In this document: one piece after another, positions 6,170 through 11,776 of the stretch
Position numbering within the stretch: position 1 is the stretch's first letter
Layout: each line of letters begins with the position of its first letter
Assembly (NCBI GenBank): GCA_027620105.1
Contig: JAQCIA010000029.1
Coordinates: 1 to 11,776 of the forward strand
Source: Verrucomicrobiota bacterium
GTDB taxonomy: Bacteria; Verrucomicrobiota; Kiritimatiellia; UBA8416; JAIOPI01
Direction: 5' to 3'
Length of the DNA stretch: 11,776 nucleotides
Made by a program: the position numbers and the translations under genes
Notes under the pieces: model-generated
Database searches by the model: none
What the model was told of the DNA's origin: nothing
The model's input: only the letters and a program-made list of their open reading frames with translations

Positions 6170-7906
6170 TCACGCCACGGCAATTGGCGCAAACGCGGTG
6201 CAGTCCCACGTTTGCTGACGCAGCGCCTTGCGGCTCGGGAAACGCACGACGCGCCCATCCATGTGCAGCGCTGCTTCCGTCGGCGTCACGTCGATGCGCA
6301 GTGCAGCTTCGGGGTGTCGCGTGCGCAAGATGGTGGCCAGCAGCAGCGCTTTCTCCGCGCCATCGCCACGCCCGAAGTTCCAGACTTCGTCCGGGTGGGC
6401 GATTCGCCCCGGATCGTCATAAATGGATTCGTCGACGAGTTGGCTCACGCGCGCTTCCACGGCAGCGTCGTCCAGCGCGGCCGCGGCGCTCACGCAGGCC
6501 GGACAGCGATCCAGCGCGGCTTCCAGGAAGGGTTCCGCTTCAACCCGGTTGAGGTCGCGGTACGCATAAAACGCCAGGCTCGCGGAATCGTTCTGATCAC
6601 GCAGCGATTCGAGGCGCGCGATAATCTCGTCGCGGCTCATCGTGGGATGCAGCTCCAGCGGCGTTTGTTCGCGGCGCAGCCGCTTCGCGTCGATATTCGG
6701 CAGCCGCGGTTCCACATAGCAGAATTCGCGCAACCCCTTGATCGCGCATTCCGCGTTCATGCAGGTGGATGCGAATTGTTCCTTCAGCCGCGCGAACCCC
6801 TCGGTTGTGCGAATATCAACCGCGTTGTCGCGCACGAACTGCTCGATATCGTCCAACACAATGCGACCCGGCAGGGGTTGGCACTCAAAATCCTCGCCGG
6901 CAACTTCTTCCATGAGTTTTTCGCGCGTGTCGTCATTGAAGCGATAGGGGACGCCGCCTTCGTAGGCGAGTAGTTTTTCGGACGCGATGTAGCGATCCAC
7001 GCCAAAGTTCCGCCAGCGCACCTGGAAGCACTTTTGCAGCGGGCCGCTGTGGCGCACAAAATTTCCAAGAATTTCCGCGGTGAGCGTTGTTTGCAGAAAT
7101 CCGCGCAGCTTGGTGGCGAAGCGCTGGAAGGCTTCCGGGTCAATCGTGGCTTCGGGATAGAGGACGTGGATGCAGCCGCTTTCGTGTGCCACGAGCGTTA
7201 CGCGCTCGTGCTCCAGCGCGCGGCGCGCCTGTGCCGACAGGGCCGTGCCGTTGTTCCACATGGTTTTGGTCACCAGGCGGCGGTTGTTCGTCAGGATGCC
7301 ATCGGCCACGTCGACGAAGTTTTGGGAGTGGAGCGGCGTGGCCATTAGGAAGATGTCCTTCAGGGGGACGCGCGCCACGATGAACAACGCCGCAGCGTAG
7401 AGCGTGGCCAGCGACACGCACTCGCCGGCGCCGGAGGCGTAGTTCGGGCGATGGCGGAAGGCGTCCATGGCTTCGACGGTTTCGGTTTTCCAATAAGGGA
7501 TGACATTGCCTTCATACTTATCCAGCCCGAAGTGCGTGCGGATATCGATGTCGAAGTAATACTTGTCGCCTTCGTAGCCAAAGAGCGCGTTCGACTGGGC
7601 CAGTGCAGCGGGGTCGATAAAATCGCGGAAGCGCGCGAGCTCGCGCTCCTTGGTGGTGAGGCCCCAGGTGGCGAGGTCGAGGTTGAAGGCATAGTGGTCC
7701 ATGATGTACTGCTTCACGCGCGCAATGCGGCGGTGCGGTTTCATCCGCTCCAGCCCTTTGAACCATGGGGCGTCGCGCCAGCGCCAGATGCGGGGCGACA
7801 TGATGTTCGCCAGCACGAGGCTGTACATTAGCTCCGGAAAGATGAAGACCTCCATGTCGGAGAGCGTCACCGCCGAAGACTTAAGTTCCTGTTCCCTTGC
7901 GTTCAA
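6170..7906 (-). CDS. Uncharacterised 578-residue protein with two transglutaminase-like cores
   Basis: I do not recognise a named family. The first half contains GAGECVSLATLYAAAL (159-174) and, after it, LHSQNFVDVADGILTNN (192-208). This follows the transglutaminase-like order of nucleophile Cys163, then His193, then a polar residue near 207-208. The C-terminal region (about 490-560) has the same fold signature, HPDEVWNFGRGDGAEKALLL (504-523) then EAALHMDGRVVRFPS (544-558). There the usual GDC Cys is Gly516, and the His and Asp positions appear to be Glu544 and Phe556. A Cys-x2-Cys (468/471) and further cysteines lie between. No signal peptide or membrane span is visible, so it is probably cytoplasmic. 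I chose the TTG start at 7906 because AGGA precedes it by 7 nt; the first ATG, at 7855, lacks a site. Last gene of the operon, 27 bp after the mutarotase-like gene. Confidence 0.7.
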   Translation of the reverse strand: MNAREQELKSSAVTLSDMEVFIFPELMYSLVLANIMSPRIWRWRDAPWFKGLERMKPHRRIARVKQYIMDHYAFNLDLATWGLTTKERELARFRDFIDPAALAQSNALFGYEGDKYYFDIDIRTHFGLDKYEGNVIPYWKTETVEAMDAFRHRPNYASGAGECVSLATLYAAALFIVARVPLKDIFLMATPLHSQNFVDVADGILTNNRRLVTKTMWNNGTALSAQARRALEHERVTLVAHESGCIHVLYPEATIDPEAFQRFATKLRGFLQTTLTAEILGNFVRHSGPLQKCFQVRWRNFGVDRYIASEKLLAYEGGVPYRFNDDTREKLMEEVAGEDFECQPLPGRIVLDDIEQFVRDNAVDIRTTEGFARLKEQFASTCMNAECAIKGLREFCYVEPRLPNIDAKRLRREQTPLELHPTMSRDEIIARLESLRDQNDSASLAFYAYRDLNRVEAEPFLEAALDRCPACVSAAAALDDAAVEARVSQLVDESIYDDPGRIAHPDEVWNFGRGDGAEKALLLATILRTRHPEAALRIDVTPTEAALHMDGRVVRFPSRKALRQQTWDCTAFAPIAVA

Positions 7907-7913
7907 GTAATTG

Positions 7914-7917
7914 TCCT
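7914..7917 (-). promoter_or_regulatory. Ribosome binding site deciding a TTG start
   Basis: AGGA lies 7 nt before the TTG at 7906. Neither the in-frame GTG at 7870 nor the ATG at 7855 has a comparable site at proper spacing, which favours the non-ATG start for the 578-residue protein. Confidence 0.55.
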
Positions 7918-7933
7918 GCGCGCGCCTGTCAGT

Positions 7934-9031
7934 TCACTTCAGATCCACTTCAAACCCATCCTCCGCGGGACGGATGTCTTGCACGCGGCTTACGTCGTGC
8001 GGAACGGGCAGTAAGAGGATCGTGTAGGCTGTTTCAACCTTACATCGGGCGGGCAGCCAGCGAAAGGTTTTCTCCCCTTGGAAGGTTCCGCGGTCCACGG
8101 CTGCGCGCAGGCCGACGGGAAACGGCGTGTTGGAAAATTCCAGGCCCCGCGCCAGCGTGCGCCCATTCCAGGGGGCCGGCATTCGCGCGCGATTCTCTTC
8201 CCAGTTGCCGACCCACGGATAGTCCGCCCGCTTCCAACTATACGCGAGCAGCATCCCCAATCGAGGATTCAGAGCGCTTAGCCACGCATCCTCGCGGCTT
8301 GGATCCATCCGTTGCGTGGTGAAGTCCGAGGAGCGGCCACCTTGGTCCCCGAGATGCCGCAGATCCACCGGGCCGCGCTGACCCGGCCCCTTCGGCCAGG
8401 CGAAGGCGGTGTCCGACTTCAAACGCTGCTGGTCACTGAACGCGCCGGGAAAGCTGTGCCCTTGGGTGGCCGAGAGATCGCACACGGTCACTCCGGCCTC
8501 GAGAAACGGCGGCCCGATGGTGACGTGCTGGCACATGGTATAGGGCACGTCGCGGCGGGCTAGGTTCTGCACGGCGTCGCGCAGGCGTACGGCACATTCA
8601 CCTTCCGCCAGCGTGATGGTGCGCGTCACCCGCATTTGCGCCGCCGGCAAGTCGCACGCGAGCACCAGTTCCAGTCGCGACTTTGAAGCGCGCTGCCTGA
8701 CGCGCCGCCACCGCCGGACCGGGGCTTCACCGTGGCATCCCAAACCAGCGCGCACTTCTTCAACGGAGGCGTCGCCGAACCAGCCGAGACACAAATTATG
8801 GCCGGCAATACTCGACAACAGCTGTGAGCCGGCGGTCTTGGCCATGGGCGGTTTGTAGGTCCAGGGTTCGCGCGACGTCCAGGGCGTCTCCCACAGTGGA
8901 TTCATCTTTGGCTTGCCGCACCAGGCAATGCGCGCGATATGCCCGCCGCCCGCGAGGAGCGTCAGGCGCACGACGTCGTTATAGAGCTCCCAAGCGGTGC
9001 GCCCGCGAAACGTTGACCGGCTAATCTTCAT
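7934..9031 (-). CDS. Galactose mutarotase-like protein (aldose 1-epimerase superfamily fold)
   Basis: A 365-residue protein with the ordered landmarks of the mutarotase fold: AGGGHIARI (27-35), GCHGEAPVRRW (98-108), CQHVTIGPPF (167-176) and LEFSNTPFP (297-305). His100 and His169 would match the two active-site histidines of aldose 1-epimerases and Glu298 the catalytic glutamate. No signal peptide is visible, so it probably acts in the cytoplasm on a sugar, either as an anomer-converting enzyme or a divergent binding or lyase-like relative. The ATG at 9031 is fixed by a strong AAGGAG 6 nt upstream and overlaps the end of the dehydrogenase gene by 11 bp. The open frame extending upstream to 9286 is a shadow of that gene. 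It accompanies a sugar kinase and a polyol dehydrogenase, consistent with carbohydrate use. Substrate unknown. Confidence 0.72.
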   Translation of the reverse strand: MKISRSTFRGRTAWELYNDVVRLTLLAGGGHIARIAWCGKPKMNPLWETPWTSREPWTYKPPMAKTAGSQLLSSIAGHNLCLGWFGDASVEEVRAGLGCHGEAPVRRWRRVRQRASKSRLELVLACDLPAAQMRVTRTITLAEGECAVRLRDAVQNLARRDVPYTMCQHVTIGPPFLEAGVTVCDLSATQGHSFPGAFSDQQRLKSDTAFAWPKGPGQRGPVDLRHLGDQGGRSSDFTTQRMDPSREDAWLSALNPRLGMLLAYSWKRADYPWVGNWEENRARMPAPWNGRTLARGLEFSNTPFPVGLRAAVDRGTFQGEKTFRWLPARCKVETAYTILLLPVPHDVSRVQDIRPAEDGFEVDLK

Positions 9032-10229
9032 ATTTTGCTCCTTCAATGAAGCCAATGACGCGTTCAGCTTCCCGTCCATCCGGCGCATCATCCGCCCACG
9101 CGGCGCGCAGACGCTCCGGCAGGGGGCGGTCATCCTCCGTGGCGAGGGCATCCGCCGCCAGTCTGGCCGCCCAGGCGAAGCGTGGCGCCGCCAAGCCCGC
9201 CTGCATCGCCAACCGGATCGTGCCGACGAGGCGATCATGCCAGCCCAGCTTGCGCCGGGGGTCGCGCGTAACGCGTGAGACGGCATCGCGCAAGTGCGGG
9301 TTCACCATGCGCGCAAGCAGGTCGTCGGCGTAGTGGCGCCAGCCTTCCGGAGAGAACAATGGATCCCGCCCGGCGTGCCGCTGACACAAGGCGGCTCCCG
9401 ATTCCTTCAGGAACGCGTTGCGCGCGCAGCGCATCAACGCCGGGTCGTGCGCGGCTTCCGCCAGCGTGCGCGCCCCACGGTGCCAGAGGTGATACCCCAG
9501 CAGCGCGTGCACCGCGTTGTGCCCGTAAAGCTTGGCTTCCTCGAATGGGAGCAGATCTTCCTTTTCCTCGAAGGTGGCCAGGCCGCGGGTGAACCCATCC
9601 CAGGGCACGCGCGAAATCTGAATGCGGTTGAACGCTTCCACGAGAAAGGCGCGCGTTGCGTCCGGCACAAACGGCGCCAGCCCCTTGGCGTCGTCGCCGG
9701 AAAGCACCCCGCTCATTTTCCCGATCACGGTATTCAGACATGCGACGCGATCCCGTGGCGCCCCGCGCGCGTCCAGGGCCGCGGTCAGCAGCGCTGCCGC
9801 ATGATTGTGATTTTCGCCCGTGTAGACGACGGCGCGCGGGCCTTCGCGGGTCTCTTTGCGTTGCAACCCTTCTGCCAGCACCGACGTGACGGCTGCGGGC
9901 GCGGCGTCCCGAAACACCACCACGCTCGGCAGCGCGGTGGCAATTTCCTGCGCATCCGCGATTGCGTCCACGAGGGCCTCGCGCTCAGCGGGTTCGCGCG
10001 GATTCAAGACGGTGATGCCGCGCACCGTTTGGGGAACCACGCCATCCGGCAAGGCCACGTTGACCGTATAGGTTCCGCCGGCGCGCCGCAGGGCGTCCAC
10101 GGTTTCAGGAACAATTTCCGCCACCACCAATCGGTCAAAGGCTCCGGCGCGGAATGCTTCGAGCAGGAAGAGACCGGCCTGAATCGGTCCGAACCCGAAA
10201 CCAACAAATGTTCTTGGCGTTCCGGCCAT
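9021..10229 (-). CDS. Mannitol/polyol dehydrogenase-family oxidoreductase (MtlD-like)
   Basis: NAD(P)-dependent long-chain polyol dehydrogenase, 402 residues. The N-terminal Rossmann part opens with FVGFGFGPIQAGLF (8-21), a glycine-rich dinucleotide loop, and continues through VVYTGENHNHAA (134-145). The C-terminal all-helical domain carries the family catalytic pattern Lys233-x4-Asn238-x2-His241 (KLYGHNAVH). This is the same spacing as Lys295/Asn300/His303 of Pseudomonas mannitol 2-dehydrogenase. The later NPHLRDAVSRVTRDPRRKLG (310-329) is also family-typical. It probably interconverts a sugar alcohol (or its phosphate) with a ketose; mannitol-1-phosphate dehydrogenase is one option, but the exact substrate is not readable. 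The ATG at 10229 lies 11 bp after the lipoprotein stop, with AGGA very close (2 nt). It overlaps the next gene by 11 bp. Confidence 0.85.
   Translation of the reverse strand: MAGTPRTFVGFGFGPIQAGLFLLEAFRAGAFDRLVVAEIVPETVDALRRAGGTYTVNVALPDGVVPQTVRGITVLNPREPAEREALVDAIADAQEIATALPSVVVFRDAAPAAVTSVLAEGLQRKETREGPRAVVYTGENHNHAAALLTAALDARGAPRDRVACLNTVIGKMSGVLSGDDAKGLAPFVPDATRAFLVEAFNRIQISRVPWDGFTRGLATFEEKEDLLPFEEAKLYGHNAVHALLGYHLWHRGARTLAEAAHDPALMRCARNAFLKESGAALCQRHAGRDPLFSPEGWRHYADDLLARMVNPHLRDAVSRVTRDPRRKLGWHDRLVGTIRLAMQAGLAAPRFAWAARLAADALATEDDRPLPERLRAAWADDAPDGREAERVIGFIEGAKYED
9038..9043 (-). promoter_or_regulatory. Strong ribosome binding site of mutarotase-like gene
   Basis: AAGGAG, 6 nt before the ATG at 9031, lies inside the last codons of the upstream dehydrogenase gene. 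It sets the start of the mutarotase-like protein and suggests coupled translation. Confidence 0.75.
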
Positions 10230-10240
10230 GGTCCTGCCCG

Positions 10241-10927
10241 TTACGGAGTTTCCGAAAGCGTCGTGGCCATGCGCGCGGTCAGGAACACGTAGACGGCATC
10301 GCCGTCCACATCGCCGGAGAGGGGGCCACCCACCACCATGCTCGCTCCGTCAGCCATCTGTACGCAGGTATCCAGTGACTGTTTGCGAAAGGTCGGCAGT
10401 TCGGCGCTGAGCGCGACGGTGTTCGTTGCGGTCACCATTTGCACCTGATTGGTTTGCCAACTTGCGACGCGCACGACATTGGCCGCGATGCAGACCTGAA
10501 TCTGCCCATCTTCCAGCGTGGGTAGCACGGCCACATCGGCACCAATCTGGCGTGCATCCACACCGGGTGCAACGGCCAGTGGCGGCGCGTTGGGCGCGTC
10601 CCCGGGGCGACGCGTTGGCTTTAGCAGGGCCGGATAGGGCAAGAGCGTGGCATCCTCGGCGTGGGCTTCGACGCCGGGCTGTGCGGCCAGGTGAAATGCA
10701 TGCAGGAGCACGCCGCGCCCGCTGCGCAGGAGTTTCAGTAGGCCCTCGTCACCGGCCTCGGCCAGGGCGTGTACGTCACTCACGTCGAAGCGTACGATGC
10801 TGACATCCACGTTAATGGCAGACGGCGCCAACGGGGTGACCACACCGTCCAGTCGCGCAGACATACAGCCACTCAGCGTGGCAAGGATCAGCACCGCGAT
10901 CACAACGGGGCGACAGGATTCCATCAT
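10241..10927 (-). CDS. Small lipoprotein with a reduced secretin-like domain
   Basis: A 228-residue predicted lipoprotein. The signal sequence ends in lipobox LSGC, Cys21 being lipidated. The rest resembles the secretin core of type II/III secretion and type IV pilus outer-membrane channels. It has a segment ending in a YP (Tyr98-Pro99), then IGADVAVLPTLEDGQIQVCI (128-147), an ELPTFRKQSLDTCVQMADGA stretch (176-195), MVVGG (197-201) and the closing VYVFLTARM (212-220). In secretins the GG is followed by the plug/lip segment with LGDIP and GxLF; here only about 10 residues separate the GG from the last strand, so that segment is missing. I chose ATG 10927 because GGAG lies 6 nt upstream and it begins the signal peptide; the frame open to 11008 is not protein-like there. 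It could be a stand-alone periplasmic protein rather than a pore. Confidence 0.65.
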   Translation of the reverse strand: MMESCRPVVIAVLILATLSGCMSARLDGVVTPLAPSAINVDVSIVRFDVSDVHALAEAGDEGLLKLLRSGRGVLLHAFHLAAQPGVEAHAEDATLLPYPALLKPTRRPGDAPNAPPLAVAPGVDARQIGADVAVLPTLEDGQIQVCIAANVVRVASWQTNQVQMVTATNTVALSAELPTFRKQSLDTCVQMADGASMVVGGPLSGDVDGDAVYVFLTARMATTLSETP

Positions 10928-10933
10928 CGTTCT

Positions 10934-10937
10934 CTCC
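10934..10937 (-). promoter_or_regulatory. Ribosome binding site of secretin-like lipoprotein
   Basis: GGAG with a 6-nt spacer to the ATG at 10927; a second in-frame ATG follows at 10924. This fixes the start at the head of the lipoprotein signal peptide. Confidence 0.65.
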
Positions 10938-11009
10938 ACCCAGGTCGGCCGTGACCCCACGCACGTACTTCGGACGTCTTCAGTTGGGCGTCGTGTTGAG
11001 ATTGGCATG

Positions 11010-11023
11010 GTTGCGCGCGCAAC
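11010..11023. repeat. Perfect 14-bp palindrome after the sugar kinase gene
   Basis: GTTGCGCGCGCAAC reads the same on both strands and abuts the stop codon of the kinase gene (11024-11026). It could form a short hairpin, but no T-run follows on the minus strand, so it is not a standard terminator. It may be a weak processing or pausing structure, a protein-binding site, or chance in GC-rich DNA. Confidence 0.5.
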
Positions 11024-11776
11024 TCAACTGTTCGGCACCGGCGGTTGGCGTGGCGGGTATTGCGTCGCGAGCGCCAGCGTCTGCGCGATGGGCACGACGC
11101 CGTCGCTGGCGCCCTCCGCCCCCAGGCTCACCGCAGCCGCGCAGACCGCGAGGCGCAGGGACTCGGCATCGTCCCATCCTTCGTGCAAACCATACAGCAT
11201 GCCTGCGCAAAACGCGTCGCCCGCACCGACGGCGCCTTTAATATAGGAAGACGGCAATGTCAGCGAGCCTGTGCTCAGATGGGGGCGCCCGCGGCGCACC
11301 AGATGCGCGCCTTCCGGCATGTGAATGGCAACCACCTCCATGCTGCCCCGCGCCATCAAGGTTTCCGCGGTCGCCCGCAGTTCCGAGGCGTTCAGGGTGC
11401 CATCCGCGCGCCGCAGTTCGCGCCCCACGATTCGCCCGGCCTCGACTTCGTTGATAATCAGGTAGTCCACATGGTGCAGCGCCGGCGGCACGATTTTGTC
11501 AAAACGGTCGCCATCTTCGCTGACAACGTCCACGCTGGTGCGGATGCCCTGAGCGCGCAGGGCCTTCAGTAGTCCGGCGGCCACAATGCCATATTCCGCA
11601 TCGGGCGCATCCATGCGGTCCAGCAGCAGCAGATAACCGAGATGGAAAATCCGGCAGGACATGGCCTTCACGGGCACATGCTCCGGACCGAACTGTGCGT
11701 TGGCCCCGCGATGATGGAAGAACGCACGGTCGCCGGTGCCGGCTTCATTCATGACAACCGTGTAGGACGTGGGTGC
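11024..11776 (-). CDS. PfkB-family sugar kinase (ribokinase superfamily), 5' end cut by window edge
   Basis: Cytoplasmic ATP-dependent kinase that phosphorylates a sugar or related small molecule. The last 250 residues are present. The frame runs open to base 11776, beginning APTSYTVVMNEAGTGDRAFF, which matches a strand in the middle of the substrate-binding half, so roughly the first 80-100 residues are missing. Family landmarks are GANAQFG early, DVVSEDGDRFDKIVPPAL, YLIINEVEAGRI (the N-x-x-E type motif that helps bind magnesium) and the PfkB signature GAVGAGDAFCAGML. In that signature the Asp of GAGDAF is the catalytic base and the preceding glycines form the anion hole. An ATG at 11752 is inside the domain and is not the start. 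A 96-bp gap separates it from the secretin-like lipoprotein gene. The specific sugar cannot be assigned. Confidence 0.92.
   Translation of the reverse strand, partial: APTSYTVVMNEAGTGDRAFFHHRGANAQFGPEHVPVKAMSCRIFHLGYLLLLDRMDAPDAEYGIVAAGLLKALRAQGIRTSVDVVSEDGDRFDKIVPPALHHVDYLIINEVEAGRIVGRELRRADGTLNASELRATAETLMARGSMEVVAIHMPEGAHLVRRGRPHLSTGSLTLPSSYIKGAVGAGDAFCAGMLYGLHEGWDDAESLRLAVCAAAVSLGAEGASDGVVPIAQTLALATQYPPRQPPVPNS

Noticed and set aside
9032..9286. Upstream extension of the mutarotase-like frame
   Set aside because: It lies within the dehydrogenase gene in another frame, and a strong AAGGAG fixes the start at 9031.
9294..10292. Plus-strand open frame of 332 codons opposite the polyol dehydrogenase
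   Set aside because: The minus strand encodes a full dehydrogenase with catalytic Lys-Asn-His; the plus frame has no motifs and a skewed His/Arg/Gly composition.

Overview
This window is GC-rich bacterial DNA with tightly packed operons. The organism is probably Gram-negative: one gene encodes an outer-membrane beta-barrel protein with a signal peptide and a C-terminal Phe, and there are two predicted lipoproteins. A small secretin-like lipoprotein, a long-chain polyol dehydrogenase and a mutarotase-like gene together suggest the Planctomycetes-Verrucomicrobia-Lentisphaerae group (for example Kiritimatiellae or Lentisphaerota). That placement is an impression from protein style, not from a marker gene.

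Left block (1-3591, minus strand, read right to left): a metal-ion ABC transporter operon. The order is a TroA/ZnuA-type solute-binding lipoprotein, its ATPase, an outer-membrane transporter-type beta-barrel, and the ABC-3 permease, which runs off the left edge. Genes are 4 nt apart or less if the ORF starts are used. The barrel sits between ATPase and permease, so outer-membrane and inner-membrane uptake steps may be co-expressed. A 16-bp inverted repeat resembling DtxR/MntR-family operators lies upstream of the operon, over a possible -10 region.

Middle block (3592-6162): about 550 bp of intergenic DNA, then a plus-strand operon. It holds an ECF-type sigma factor, a membrane-anchored zinc-finger anti-sigma factor, and pdxA (vitamin B6 synthesis), whose start codon overlaps the anti-sigma stop codon.

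Right block (6170-11776, minus strand): a second operon converging on pdxA with only 7 bp between the stop codons. In transcription order it has a PfkB-family sugar kinase (5' end outside the window), a small secretin-domain lipoprotein, a mannitol/polyol dehydrogenase-family oxidoreductase, a galactose-mutarotase-like protein, and an unnamed 578-residue protein. That last protein appears to carry one transglutaminase-like core with Cys and His present and a second core in which the catalytic positions are replaced. Kinase, dehydrogenase and mutarotase fold suggest a carbohydrate or polyol pathway whose substrate cannot be read from the sequence.

No tRNA, rRNA, CRISPR array, insertion sequence or clear rho-independent terminator was seen.
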